64,000 nt of DNA from Winogradskyella forsetii (GTDB taxonomy: Bacteria > Bacteroidota > Bacteroidia > Flavobacteriales > Flavobacteriaceae): positions 2,010,001-2,074,000 of the forward strand of contig NZ_CP053348.1 of assembly GCF_013394595.1 (NCBI RefSeq), given 5' to 3'. The position numbers were made by a program, and so were the translations under genes. The notes beneath the pieces are model-generated. The model saw only the letters and a list, made by a program, of their open reading frames with translations, did not search any database and was not told where the DNA came from. This document shows positions 30,019-39,548 of this stretch, one piece after another (positions within the stretch are counted from its first letter, which is position 1; each line of letters opens with the position of its first letter).

Positions 30019-30489
30019 TCATACCTCAGAATAATTTAAAACCTTGACATAAAAAACAGTATCAATTGGGTTTCTTATGAATCCTGAAGGTAATTCAGTA
30101 AGCTCTATTTTTACAAATCTATTCTTTTCATAGAATTTTTGTGCAGCTTTAAACTGGTTCATGGTTCCTAAGTACATATGGCTAATGTCTTGCGTCAAAC
30201 ACCAATCATAAGCAGTGTTCAATAGTTGCTGTGCAACACCATATACACTTCCTCTAAAGTCTTTTTTAACGAACATATTTTTTATAACAGAAAAGGCACT
30301 ATCAATTTTTAAAATACCGATAGTACCAATTAAATCTGTTTTGTAAAATGCTACCCAACAGGCATCTAGATTTTGAGATTTTGAATTCTTTGAACTGGAA
30401 ATAGGCGATTCAAACTCGGTAGCAATGGCATCCATCATTAGGTCAATGTCATTTTGAAAAGTTTTATTATAACGATGGATGCTAAGCAT
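30019..30489 (-). CDS. GNAT family N-acetyltransferase
   Basis: A 156-residue acetyltransferase of unknown substrate. The pattern WVAFYKTDLIGTIGILKID leads to the strand-helix with acetyl-CoA-binding character IKNMFVKKDFRGSVYGVAQQ and then the end FKAAQKFYEKNRFVKIE, which are the classic GNAT blocks B, A and C-terminal strand. The acetyl-CoA loop reads RGSVYG rather than RGxGxG/A, a mild departure. It begins one base after the stop of the leucine-rich-repeat protein gene, so the two may be on one transcript, although no functional link is obvious. Confidence 0.87.
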   Translation of the reverse strand: MLSIHRYNKTFQNDIDLMMDAIATEFESPISSSKNSKSQNLDACWVAFYKTDLIGTIGILKIDSAFSVIKNMFVKKDFRGSVYGVAQQLLNTAYDWCLTQDISHMYLGTMNQFKAAQKFYEKNRFVKIELTELPSGFIRNPIDTVFYVKVLNYSEV

Positions 30490-30490
30490 T

Positions 30491-32839
30491 TTAATTAACT
30501 ATAATTTTTTTGACAACGATTCCAGCTCTAAAATTAAGCTTTAAAATATAAATACCACTAGCTAAATAAGCTGTAGATATGTCACTTTCAGCACCTGTAG
30601 CGACTTTTGCTCCAGAAATACTATAAAGGGTATAGTTTTGCAATTTATTATTGCTAGAAGCTAGTATTCTAAATCCACCAGTGGTTGTAATAGTCTTGAT
30701 CTCATTGGCTATTTCAAAATCCGAAACACTTAATGCATCCTCACTTATAGGATTAAAACCAGTCCACAATGCACCAGCATCTGTAACGTATGCTCCCATT
30801 GTACCAGCGGGTATCTGAAGCGCAGTATTGCTACGATCAAAAATAAAAGTATCGTTAGTACCTGTGGTTATAGTTGGAGGTACTATAGCCAACGATGTTA
30901 CACTGGCCAATGATGGATTATTACCAAAAGCAAGCAAACCAATTTCGGTTACGTTACTTGGAATGGTTATGTCAGTAAGGTTATTATCTACAAAAGCACC
31001 AATGCCTATAATATCAACACTATTACCTAGGGAAAGCGTTGTGATAGCATTTGTTGCAAAAGCTGTAGTACCAATAACTGTGACATTATCTGGAATAGTG
31101 ACAGTGGTTAAGCTATTGAGTTCAAAAGCAGAAATTCCGATATTAGTAACACTATCTGGAATAGTTACACTCGTAATACCTCTATTAGCAAATGCGGACT
31201 GTCCGATTTCTGTTACATCAAATACGGTAACAGAAGGAATAGTAATATTGCTAGGAATGGTAACGTTAGTACCATTTGCAGCATCATAATCTGAAACTTT
31301 AAGTGTGGTTGCAGAAGTTGCCTCAAATACCATTTTAAAGCCCGTCCATAATGCACCGCTATCAGTAACATACTCATCAGTAGTATTACCTGTTAGAATT
31401 AAATTTATATTACTGCGACTAGAGTTTGCAAAAGTATCGGCACCACCACCTGTAGTTATATTAGGCGGTGTAGTGCCTAATACAACAACCGTACTTAAAT
31501 TATTCACACCAAAAGCAAGAGGACCTATATTCGCGACGCTTTCTGGTATTATGATACTAGTAAATTGATTATTATTAAATGCATTATTTTTCATATTGAT
31601 AATGCTATTAGGAATAATAACATGAGTTAAATTTTTGCTTGAAAAAGCACCACTACCAATACTGGTAACATCATAAGTTGTAACACTATGAGAAACTATA
31701 GCAGGTATATCAACGACTGTGCCTCCAGCAGTATTATAGTCTACAGCTTCAACCGTATCAGGTAATACAGAAGTAACTTCATAAGTAATAAAATCTACAA
31801 CAAAAGTATCGCCAACTTCTAATACTGCAGCTTCCGTAACTGAATTAAAACCTGTCCAGCCTCCCGAAGCATATGCGGCCGAAGTTCCATTCGGTATGGT
31901 TAAATCAATGGCAGCACGATTCCAAAAAGAATCGTTAATTCCAGGCATAAATATAGTGGCAGGAGTTGTACCTTGCGAAGTAACTGTTGCTAAAGGGTTG
32001 TCTCTAAAAGCGGCAAAATCAATATCAGTAACACTAGCTGGAATAGTAACATGAGTTATGTTATTATCTCGAAATGCGCCATTGCCAATAGTTAACAGAC
32101 TATTGGATAATGTAACACTTGTTATTTGATTACCATTAAATACAGCATTACCAATACTTGTAACACTATTTGGAATTACTATACTTTGAAGTTGATTGCT
32201 TTGAAAAGTACCAAATTCAACACTTGTAAGGTTATTGGAAAGAATAGCGCTAGCTAATTGATTGCCTTGAAAAGCAAACTGACCAATACTAATAACACTA
32301 TTTGGAATTAAAATGTCTATTATTTGATTACCTTGAAAAGCATTATCCCCAATACTTTCCAGACCGTTTTCAAAAGTAACACTAGTTAAATCATTGTTCA
32401 CAAAGGCTGAATTTCCAATGCTCACAACACTATTGGGTATTGTAACAGTTAATAAATTCTGAGCACTAAAGGCATTGTTTCCTATTTCCACAATACTATT
32501 TGGAATTACAACGCTTGTTAATCGTGTACCTTCCGGACCATTATGCTCAAAAGCTAAATTACCAATACTTGTAACATCATAGCTTGTGCTACTATTAGAT
32601 ACTGCTGAAGGAATATCTACATCTGTACCACCATTAGTGTGGTCATAGTCATTAACCCTAAGTGTATTTGGCGCAAGAGAAGTCACTTTGTAAGTTATAA
32701 AATTGTCAACAAAAGTATCGCCAATAGCTTGTGAATAGCCTAGAATAGAAACAAATAGAGCTATTAAAATAAGTGTTTGTTTTTTACCCACGTAATATCT
32801 ATTTTTTAAGTCTTTTGGAAAACATGTAAAGTTTTTCAT
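30491..32839 (-). CDS. BspA-type leucine-rich-repeat protein, type IX secreted
   Basis: Surface or secreted protein of 782 residues. After a signal peptide (KKQTLILIALFVSILGYSQA at about 19-38) come BspA-like LRR_5 repeats of about 23 residues with the pattern SVVIPNSIVEIGNNAFSAQNLL. They are grouped in three blocks, each introduced by a similar strand segment (VDNFITYKVTSLAPNTLRVN; VDFITYEVTSVLPDTVEAVD; VFEATSATTLKVSDYD) and the first two closed by a TTPATIF- or TTPPNIT-type spacer. The last 75 residues, starting LSVSDFEIANEIKTITT and ending YLASGIYILKLNFRAGIVVKKIIVN in part, are a type A T9SS sorting domain. BspA-like repeats often bind host or matrix proteins. Strong support for Bacteroidetes origin. 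Confidence 0.93.
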   Translation of the reverse strand: MKNFTCFPKDLKNRYYVGKKQTLILIALFVSILGYSQAIGDTFVDNFITYKVTSLAPNTLRVNDYDHTNGGTDVDIPSAVSNSSTSYDVTSIGNLAFEHNGPEGTRLTSVVIPNSIVEIGNNAFSAQNLLTVTIPNSVVSIGNSAFVNNDLTSVTFENGLESIGDNAFQGNQIIDILIPNSVISIGQFAFQGNQLASAILSNNLTSVEFGTFQSNQLQSIVIPNSVTSIGNAVFNGNQITSVTLSNSLLTIGNGAFRDNNITHVTIPASVTDIDFAAFRDNPLATVTSQGTTPATIFMPGINDSFWNRAAIDLTIPNGTSAAYASGGWTGFNSVTEAAVLEVGDTFVVDFITYEVTSVLPDTVEAVDYNTAGGTVVDIPAIVSHSVTTYDVTSIGSGAFSSKNLTHVIIPNSIINMKNNAFNNNQFTSIIIPESVANIGPLAFGVNNLSTVVVLGTTPPNITTGGGADTFANSSRSNINLILTGNTTDEYVTDSGALWTGFKMVFEATSATTLKVSDYDAANGTNVTIPSNITIPSVTVFDVTEIGQSAFANRGITSVTIPDSVTNIGISAFELNSLTTVTIPDNVTVIGTTAFATNAITTLSLGNSVDIIGIGAFVDNNLTDITIPSNVTEIGLLAFGNNPSLASVTSLAIVPPTITTGTNDTFIFDRSNTALQIPAGTMGAYVTDAGALWTGFNPISEDALSVSDFEIANEIKTITTTGGFRILASSNNKLQNYTLYSISGAKVATGAESDISTAYLASGIYILKLNFRAGIVVKKIIVN

Positions 32840-32877
32840 AATTTTTAGTTTTTAAGGTTAAAGTAAATTTGAATGTA

Positions 32878-33465
32878 TTAGAAATCCATTTTAATGAGTT
32901 CACCATTTAGTTTATAGTAAAAACTATAAGTCGTGCCACCATGTTCTGGTTTTAGGTTTATAACATATTCCGTCTTCGAGATATCACCATTTTTTGGAAA
33001 CTTTACCGTGGCGATACTTAATATTGGGTGGTCTATGTTTTTTTCTTTCTGAAGCTGCTTGCCAGATTTTTCAATCAAGGCACCAAGTTTTGCCAGACTG
33101 ATCTTATCGTTTAACTGAAACATAAAGTCTGATGCTTTAGTGCCCTTAGGCACTTCGAGTGTGATATCGGAATTCTGTGTCCAGGAATCTTGAGACAAAC
33201 TCCATTGTCCCATTTGTAAGGATTCAGGATTTTTGGTGACGATCACCATTACTACATTACCAATGGATATATCGTAAGAAATTGCTAGGTCTGTGTAGTA
33301 GGCATTATCACCAAACTTATTTTTTAGTTCGGCTTCAATAGTTTTAAAACCTGCCTCATTTGCTGGTTCTTTGCTCGTTGCATCTCCACACGACAGTAGT
33401 TTAGTAGCAACTAAAATTGCAAAAAATAGGCTAAGATACTTTAATGTTGATTTGGGTGTTTCCAT
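32878..33465 (-). CDS. Hypothetical lipoprotein (195 aa)
   Basis: Unrecognised protein. The N-terminus has a lipoprotein signal with hydrophobic core LSLFFAILVATKLLSC, the Cys at residue 26 being the lipid site, so it is anchored in the envelope. The remainder (40-195) mixes strands and one helix with no known motif: it reads like a small globular domain with VVMVIVTKNPESLQMGQWSL in the middle and a strand-rich end NLKPEHGGTTYSFYYKLNGE. No disulfide pairs. It lies between the LytTR regulator at 33669 and the LRR protein, all on the minus strand, and could be a target of that two-component system, by position only. Confidence 0.7.
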   Translation of the reverse strand: METPKSTLKYLSLFFAILVATKLLSCGDATSKEPANEAGFKTIEAELKNKFGDNAYYTDLAISYDISIGNVVMVIVTKNPESLQMGQWSLSQDSWTQNSDITLEVPKGTKASDFMFQLNDKISLAKLGALIEKSGKQLQKEKNIDHPILSIATVKFPKNGDISKTEYVINLKPEHGGTTYSFYYKLNGELIKMDF

Positions 33466-33668
33466 ACGATTTATCGATTTGAATGATAAATGTATGAGCT
33501 AAGGGTGTATTAAAAAATAGGTAATCTATTTCTGATGTTTTAGAATAAATAACCGATGTATTTCAATTAATATCCGCTGAAATACCAAATACATCAATTT
33601 AAGGTGGTTTGAATACGTGCTCATTTTAAGAGTATTTGAATTGAAAACATGTTATTAAAACAATACTC

Positions 33669-34406
33669 CTATCCTTTATTCCAGTTTAAAAAAGACGTTA
33701 CAAACTGTTCTTTCTTCCGTGTAGATACAGGAATTTTTTTACCATTCTTTAAGTGAATGGTTCCTGATTTATCATATTTATCGATAAACTTTAAGTTTAT
33801 CATATACGATTGATGTGGGCGCGCAAAATTCGCAGATATGAGTTGCGCTTCAAATTCCTTTAACGTTTTTGATACCAGATGCTTTTTACCGTCACTACAA
33901 TAAAAGGTGGTATACCCTTTATCGGTCTCACAATACATTAAGGCTTTCAAATCAATAACCTGAAAGCTATCATGAAGTGATAATATCAATTTAGAATCGT
34001 CATTATGCCAGACGGCTTTTGCAGTCTTAATCTGCGATTTTTGTTCTGCAACTGGCAAGTTTGAAATCTTTTGCAAAGCCGATTCAAGCTCCTTTATATC
34101 TACAGGTTTTAAGAGGTAATCTACAGCTCCGATTTTTAAGGCCTTAAGCGCATATTCTTCATAAGCCGTAATAAATATAATTTTAAAATTTAAGTCTTCT
34201 GTTTGCTCTAAAAAATCGAAAGCATTACCATCTGTAAGGTTAATATCAAGAAAAATCAATTCTGGTTTACAAGCATTTGCGACCACGACAGCTTCCTTAA
34301 CAGACTCACACTCGCCAATAACTTCAACTTCTGTATCCAATAAATTCAGCAGGTTCAGTAAGCCTTTTCTTATATACGATTTGTCCTCAACAAGTAGTGT
34401 CTTCAT
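33669..34406 (-). CDS. LytTR-family response regulator
   Basis: A 245-residue DNA-binding regulator. The receiver (1-118) has the phosphorylated Asp54 in LIFLDINLTD, the Thr in FITAYEEYAL and Lys in YLLKPVDIKEL. The LytTR domain (about 140-240) contains MYCETDKGYTTFY and FARPHQSYMINL. It sits 32 bases downstream of the TPR kinase gene, on the same strand, and is its partner. This is a second LytTR system unlike the one at 3087-4576, where the regulator overlaps its kinase. Targets are not evident; the lipoprotein and LRR gene downstream are candidates. Confidence 0.94.
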   Translation of the reverse strand: MKTLLVEDKSYIRKGLLNLLNLLDTEVEVIGECESVKEAVVVANACKPELIFLDINLTDGNAFDFLEQTEDLNFKIIFITAYEEYALKALKIGAVDYLLKPVDIKELESALQKISNLPVAEQKSQIKTAKAVWHNDDSKLILSLHDSFQVIDLKALMYCETDKGYTTFYCSDGKKHLVSKTLKEFEAQLISANFARPHQSYMINLKFIDKYDKSGTIHLKNGKKIPVSTRKKEQFVTSFLNWNKG

Positions 34407-34438
34407 TTTATGCTTAATTTAGTTCAGTATCACAATAA

Positions 34439-36625
34439 TTAGTTAATCAATTTGTGAGGGATCACAAGTGTAACCAGTGTACCTTGTTCATTATAGTTTT
34501 GTCGATCTTCAATTTTTACCGAGCCTTCCATGTTAAAGTCTTTAGATAATTCCTTTAAACGTTCTGTAGTTATAATTGTGGCCAAAGAATTCTTATGCTT
34601 ATTATTGCTATCGGTCTTGGTGTTAATGCCTACACCATTATCGGCAATAGTACAAATCAATTTGTTATTTGGATAAGTTAAACGAATATCAATCTTTCGA
34701 TCTTCTGCTTGATTAGTAAAAGCGTGTTCTATAGCATTTTCTACAAAAGGCTGAATCAGCATTGGTGGAATTTCAAATTGTGCAACAGTGATGGAATCCT
34801 CCACTAAAATAGTACATTTATAAGCATCATTCTCTAAGGTCTGAAGCGTTAAATAATCTTGAACCGCCATTAACTCTTGGGAAAGCAATACCGTTTTGTC
34901 TCTAGAATTTTCTAGGGTTAGCCGTAATAATTTCGAAAATTTAGACAAATAATGAATGGACTTTCTTTCTTCCTTGTTCAAAATCATTCCTTGCAAAACC
35001 GACAATGAGTTAAATATAAAATGCGGTGTCATTTGAGAGCGTAACAGCTTCTGCTCCATCAATGCATTTTGGGTTTTTGATTTTGCGTTTTTTAGTTTCT
35101 GATAAAAAATAATTGTTCCTAATAAAATAGAAAGCGAGAGCACTCCAATAATGGCCCACAAATAATTACGTTGCGATTTTTCTAGATTTTCATTGGTAGC
35201 AGTAACTGTTTTTGTAAGTTGTAATTCCCTGATACTGGCAGAGTCCATGGCCTGCTTGTATTTGTATTCGTATTCTAATTGGGTGATTTTTTCAATATTC
35301 TCATTATTGAAAACGCTGTCGTTTACTATTTTATAATGCTGGTGATTTTCAAATGCCTTTTTATAATCCCCAATTTGACTGTAAACTGTGGCTAGAGTCT
35401 CAGATGCTAATTTTTGTTGACTTAAAAGTCCTAAGTCCTGGGCTATTTTTTCACCTTCTAGCGCATGCTGTATAGCTTTCGAAGAATAGTTAAGTATTGC
35501 ATATGCTCTTGCTAAACCGACATGAGCTTGGCAAACTAAAATTTTATGTTCTATGATTTCACTTAGCTCTAAACAGGTTTTGTAATGTTTTAAAGCCTTA
35601 TTCGGCTGCGCCATTAAAAGATATAAATCTCCTAGTTGATAATTGCCTGCACTTAATTCTTCTTTGTCATTAATCGCATGGCTTATGCTAAGTGACTCCG
35701 TCATATAATCTAAAGCTTTTGTGAATTCTTTGAGATCTGCGTAAACAGCACCTTTATTAATCAACGTACTCGCAATCATTCGTTTATTTTGTAACGCTTT
35801 ATAAAGCTCTAGGGATTCATTTATATAATTAAGTGTCTTGTCATACTGTTTTAATTCATAATAAACAGCACTTATGTTATAAGAAGCTTGTGCTATACCA
35901 TATTTATTGTTGTCCTCTCTATAGATAATTAAACATTTATTAAAATATTCTAAAGCTTCTGTGTACCGACCTTGGTTAAGGCAAATAGCACCAATATTGT
36001 TTAAAGTATCTAAACTTGATTTTCCTTGACCTTGTTGTTCGCGTATGTTATATGCTTTTTTAAATAATTCAATAGCTTCATCAAAATCTCCTTTTTTATA
36101 GCTTGAAACACCCAAATTATTTAACATATTCGCTTGCCCCATTAAGTCACCATTGTTAATAAAGTTATTGAGGACTTTATTGTAATAAGCTCTTGCCTTA
36201 TCATGGTCATTAGTATAATGGGCTATATTAGCCAAACAGACGTAAGAGGCGTTTTTACAGTCCTGATTGTTCATATCTTGACACAATGCAAGTGCTTTGA
36301 GTGCAGAGGCTTCGGCTTTATCGATTTCTGCCTTTTTAATATACACGTAACCAAACCTTATCAAACTTTTAGCTTCTCCCTTTAAATAATTAAGTTGTTT
36401 TGCCAAAGCATTAGCTTCTTCAGCTCTTTGCAGTGATTTATTGATATCATAACTAATGTAACCTGAGGAAAGTGTGTTTAATAAATTAACTTTGGTGGTA
36501 TCGTTGGTTATGAGTTGACGTAATTCATTTTCTAAACTATCAATTTCTGTTTCTTGCGCTAAATTAGAACTCGAATAAAATAGAATTAAGACTGATAAAA
36601 GAATTGATAAGTTTATAGTTTTCAT
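34439..36625 (-). CDS. TPR-repeat sensor histidine kinase (LytS-type)
   Basis: A 728-residue sensor with a large periplasmic part. After a signal peptide (NLSILLSVLILFYSSSNLA) come about nine to ten tetratricopeptide repeats (about 65-420) with A-x-x-x-L-x-x-A-L helices, for example YTEALEYFNKCLIIYREDNN. A coiled coil leads to one membrane helix (YLWAIIGVLSLSILLGTIIF) and then the His_kinase domain with His535 in MTPHFIFNSLS, the N box PFVENAIEHAF and the G box IADNGVGIN. This is the standard Bacteroidetes kinase with outside TPRs, which probably read a protein or peptide signal. Partner regulator 32 bases downstream. Confidence 0.95.
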   Translation of the reverse strand: MKTINLSILLSVLILFYSSSNLAQETEIDSLENELRQLITNDTTKVNLLNTLSSGYISYDINKSLQRAEEANALAKQLNYLKGEAKSLIRFGYVYIKKAEIDKAEASALKALALCQDMNNQDCKNASYVCLANIAHYTNDHDKARAYYNKVLNNFINNGDLMGQANMLNNLGVSSYKKGDFDEAIELFKKAYNIREQQGQGKSSLDTLNNIGAICLNQGRYTEALEYFNKCLIIYREDNNKYGIAQASYNISAVYYELKQYDKTLNYINESLELYKALQNKRMIASTLINKGAVYADLKEFTKALDYMTESLSISHAINDKEELSAGNYQLGDLYLLMAQPNKALKHYKTCLELSEIIEHKILVCQAHVGLARAYAILNYSSKAIQHALEGEKIAQDLGLLSQQKLASETLATVYSQIGDYKKAFENHQHYKIVNDSVFNNENIEKITQLEYEYKYKQAMDSASIRELQLTKTVTATNENLEKSQRNYLWAIIGVLSLSILLGTIIFYQKLKNAKSKTQNALMEQKLLRSQMTPHFIFNSLSVLQGMILNKEERKSIHYLSKFSKLLRLTLENSRDKTVLLSQELMAVQDYLTLQTLENDAYKCTILVEDSITVAQFEIPPMLIQPFVENAIEHAFTNQAEDRKIDIRLTYPNNKLICTIADNGVGINTKTDSNNKHKNSLATIITTERLKELSKDFNMEGSVKIEDRQNYNEQGTLVTLVIPHKLIN

Positions 36626-36989
36626 GCAATGAGCAAGGGTTTAATAAATCCCATACAAGTTTTTTTATCTATATGGACCTGCAGAAATAAATATACGAAT
36701 TAGAAACTACTAAAATAATTGCCAGTTTTATAATAATGCAAATTACGCTTATAAAGTGGGCTAGCTAAAGTAAATGTTTTTTCGAAAGGTTTTAGTCAAT
36801 AAGTGTAGAGTTTGAAGCGATATACGTTGCATATAATTAAGAAAACTGATGTTACGATAGTTCCGTATATTTATGAGTGACGTATTTTTAGATAATATAA
36901 CTTCAATTTTATTAAAAGCATCAACATCTTATGGTTTAAAGTCAACAGGCACTTTACTAATTGTATAAATTTAAGGAAAACTTAAAGTT
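36626..36989. other. Intergenic region without recognisable gene
   Basis: 364 AT-rich bases between divergent genes, the TPR kinase and a small protein. No open frame of interest, no strong inverted repeat and no RNA gene was seen. It must contain both promoters, but I find no convincing -33/-7 pair. Confidence 0.5.
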
Positions 36990-37214
36990 ATGAATAACGA
37001 AGACCACAAAACCTCAAACACTCCTGAAGATTTAAAAAAAGCAGCAAGCCATGCAGCTAATAAATCTGAAACTAAAAGTCAGGTTAGCGATAAGGCCGAA
37101 TTACTCAAAAAGCACAAATACGAACCTGACTCTGCAAAAGAAAACCTAGATATTCCAGGTGCTAGAGCCGCACGACCATTAACAAATGATCGACATCCTG
37201 ATAAGGAAAGTTGA
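36990..37214 (+). CDS. Small hydrophilic protein (74 aa), unknown
   Basis: A short protein rich in Lys, Glu, Asp, Asn and Ala with no hydrophobic core, so probably disordered. It begins MNNEDHKTSNTPEDLKKAAS and ends RPLTNDRHPDKES. A segment near the C-terminus, DIPGARAARPLTNDRHPDKE, looks like a conserved motif of small stress proteins in flavobacteria, but I cannot name a family. The codons are good for this genome and the frame has an AT-rich leader with an AAGTT stretch ahead of ATG. It stands alone. Confidence 0.6.
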   Translation: MNNEDHKTSNTPEDLKKAASHAANKSETKSQVSDKAELLKKHKYEPDSAKENLDIPGARAARPLTNDRHPDKES

Positions 37215-37330
37215 AAAAAGTGCATATATAATAATAGTGGAATGTGAAATACTTGAACACTAATAATTAAGCCATTAGCAACGGTTATATCAGTTTTATA
37301 ATCTTTAAATGCTTATAAAAACAAGGTTAC

Positions 37331-37358
37331 TGTCATTGCGAGCGAAGCGTGGCAATCT
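37331..37358. repeat. Dispersed REP-like palindromic element
   Basis: The 28 bases beginning TGTCATTGCGAGCGAAG and ending GCAATCT match a palindromic motif that I recall as scattered in many bacterial intergenic regions. The arms ATTGC and GCAAT pair around GAGCGAAGCGTG. Only one copy occurs in this window, in the gap between the small protein and the nucleotidase. Confidence 0.6.
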
Positions 37359-37458
37359 ATTATGCTTTATTTATGAAAACCATTAAATAATCATTAAATC
37401 ACCTTCAACCACTTGCCATTCCCCTTCAATATTTAGAACTTTACCAAAAAAACAAACT

Positions 37459-37980
37459 ATGACCATTTTCGTTGATATGGATGATGTCTTAGCAGACACC
37501 TATGGAAAACATATAGAATTATACAATATAGAGCACAAACAAGACCTGCAACTCTCCCATATTCAGTCTGGTGAAGTTTGGCACAATGTTCCAGAAATAC
37601 ACCACAAAAGTGTTCGAGAACATGCGCTACAACCTGGTTTTTTCAGGGACTTAGTACCCATAAAAGACAGCATACAAGTTATGGAGGCCTTGTACAACAA
37701 ATACGAGGTGTATATTGCCACAGCAGCCACTCAATTTCCAAATTCATTATTAGAAAAAGTAGACTGGTTAGCAGAGCATATGCCATTTATCACATGGCAA
37801 CATCAAATTATGTGTGGGCACAAGTTTATCCTCAATGGAGACTTACTCATAGACGATAGAACTTACAACCTAGAAAAATTCCAAGGAGACACCTTATTGT
37901 TTAACTCACCACATAATGTGAAAGATACGGGCTATACAAGAGTCGCCAATTGGCAAGAAATTGCAGAGCGTCTGCTCTAA
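37459..37980 (+). CDS. 5'(3')-deoxyribonucleotidase-like HAD phosphatase
   Basis: A 173-residue HAD-fold phosphatase. The nucleophile motif is FVDMDDVLADTYGKHIE, with Asp6 as nucleophile and Asp8 as acid/base in the DxDxV/T pattern. The third motif, GDLLIDDRTYNLEKF, has the Asp-Asp pair that binds magnesium. The family (NT5C, also YorS-like) removes 5' phosphate from deoxynucleotides or other small phosphates, preventing dNTP excess. It is monocistronic, with a strong terminator 120 bases downstream. The short length and lack of cap are normal for this family. Confidence 0.92.
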   Translation: MTIFVDMDDVLADTYGKHIELYNIEHKQDLQLSHIQSGEVWHNVPEIHHKSVREHALQPGFFRDLVPIKDSIQVMEALYNKYEVYIATAATQFPNSLLEKVDWLAEHMPFITWQHQIMCGHKFILNGDLLIDDRTYNLEKFQGDTLLFNSPHNVKDTGYTRVANWQEIAERLL

Positions 37981-38025
37981 AGGAAACCAACACCGTTTCT
38001 TCGGGTCTTCTCCGTGTCTAAAGCG

Positions 38026-38047
38026 GGTCATAAGCGTATCATAAGCG
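38026..38047. repeat. Two tandem 11-base units
   Basis: GGTCATAAGCG at 38026-38036 is followed directly by TATCATAAGCG at 38037-38047, the two differing at two positions. The core TCATAAGCG is repeated exactly. Its role is unknown; it may be part of a longer dispersed element in this genome. Confidence 0.6.
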
Positions 38048-38099
38048 GTTTTGCTATCGAAAACTCTTACAGCTAAAATACCAAGGTTATTACTATCAT

Positions 38100-38132
38100 A
38101 AAAGCCCTTGAAGGGATCAAGGGCTTTTATAT
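38100..38132 (+). terminator. Intrinsic terminator after the nucleotidase gene
   Basis: Arms 38100-38111 and 38117-38128 pair perfectly over 12 bases (AAAAGCCCTTGA with its complement) around AGGGA, followed by TTTTATATTTT. It serves the plus-strand gene ending at 37980 and could work in both directions. Confidence 0.85.
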
Positions 38133-38461
38133 TTTGAGTTAGTCATACCGAATGTTTCTTTTTAGCGACTTTAAAAGTCAATTACTTTATGTTTCATCCA
38201 ATAACTTAGACCCTAAAATTACACAGATAACGACGTATAAAAAACAACAATCTTAACCCATTACTAAAGGAAATTAACATTATAGGTCATCGGCTAATGA
38301 CAACCGAGGAAATTAAGGCCTCAAAGTGAATAAAGGCTTAAAAATCTTCAATCACTTTGTTAATTTTTAAAAGAAACCATACATAACATTTTCATAAAAG
38401 ACCCAAAATCATAATTGGTAAAAGCTTACCTTCGTTTAAACCTATTTTGATTACAAAACCA

Positions 38462-39382
38462 ATGGCATCTCACTACAAAGACATTTTAGAAAAGGCATAC
38501 GATAAAATACATTTACTTGAAAATGAAGGCGAAATAGCAACCTACATTCCTGAACTCGCCAATATAGATCCTTCAAAACTTGGAGTCCATATGACCAATA
38601 TTGATGGCAGTAATTTTGGAATTGGAGATCACTTAGAAAAATTCTCAATCCAAAGTATTGCCAAAGTGCTGTCATTGGCCTTGGCCTACAAAATTGTTGG
38701 GGAAGACCTATGGGAACGTGTCGATGTAGAACCCTCTGGTACTAAATTTGATTCCTTGTTATTATTGGAATCCTATAAAGGTATTCCACGTAATCCGTTT
38801 ATGAATTCTGGAGCTATTGTGATTTGCGATATACTCATCTCACATTTAGACAACGCTAAAGAAGAATTCTTGGATTTTGTAAGAGATTTAAGCGACTTAC
38901 CAGAGCTTACCTATTCCGATAAAATAGCCGATTCCGAAAAAAGAACAGGTTATAGAAATATGGCACTGTGTAATTTTATAAAATCCTTTGGAAATATTAA
39001 AAACGAACCAGCCGAAGTCCTCGATTTCTATTTCGATATGTGCTCTTTGGAAATGACCTGTCAGCAACTCTCAAAGACCTTTACCTTTTTAGCCAATAAT
39101 GGCCATAAAATTTCAGATGATAAAAAAATCATCTCAAAAACAAAATCCAAACGTATCAATGCCTTAATGTTAACCTGTGGTTTTTATGACGAGTCGGGCG
39201 AGTTTGCCTTTCGGGTAGGTTTACCTGGTAAAAGTGGTGTTGGTGGTGGCATTGTAACACTCTATCCCAACAACTACGCCATTGCCGTTTGGAGCCCAAA
39301 ATTAAACGAGCACGGCAACTCCTTTAGAGGCATGGAACTTCTTGAAGATGTGACCACATATTCTGAATTGAGTATTTTCTAA
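38462..39382 (+). CDS. glsA: Glutaminase
   Basis: Hydrolyses L-glutamine to glutamate and ammonia, in the cytoplasm. The protein has 306 residues from the ATG at 38462; the frame is open to a TTG at 38447, which adds five residues and is not needed. The beta-lactamase-like fold is identified by the catalytic Ser65-Ile-Ala-Lys68 in FSIQSIAKV, and by YKGIPRNPFMNSGAIVICD near residue 105. The C-terminal GLPGKSGVGGGIVTLYPN is the hallmark loop. It is monocistronic, 166 bases upstream of the transglutaminase cluster, to which it may or may not be linked; both deal with glutamine or glutamate side chains. Confidence 0.96.
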   Translation: MASHYKDILEKAYDKIHLLENEGEIATYIPELANIDPSKLGVHMTNIDGSNFGIGDHLEKFSIQSIAKVLSLALAYKIVGEDLWERVDVEPSGTKFDSLLLLESYKGIPRNPFMNSGAIVICDILISHLDNAKEEFLDFVRDLSDLPELTYSDKIADSEKRTGYRNMALCNFIKSFGNIKNEPAEVLDFYFDMCSLEMTCQQLSKTFTFLANNGHKISDDKKIISKTKSKRINALMLTCGFYDESGEFAFRVGLPGKSGVGGGIVTLYPNNYAIAVWSPKLNEHGNSFRGMELLEDVTTYSELSIF

Positions 39383-39548
39383 GGTTTAAATTCCTAATTT
39401 AATAGTCTATTTTGCTTTTAACATATTTTTTCGTAAAAAGTGAAATAAACGTGAGATTTCAATACTTTTTCCTTATTTTAAAAACTTAAATTTGTTTCTG
39501 AATTTAGTAGCTTCCGAGCTATTCCATTTATAATATCTATTCTAATCT

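Larger units (their letters stand above)
37981..38461. other. Intergenic region between nucleotidase and glutaminase
   Basis: 481 bases with the tandem 11-mers and the terminator described separately. The remainder is AT-rich with no open frame, RNA gene or clear promoter. The glutaminase leader ends in CTATTTTGA, which resembles a -7 box with one T missing. Confidence 0.5.
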
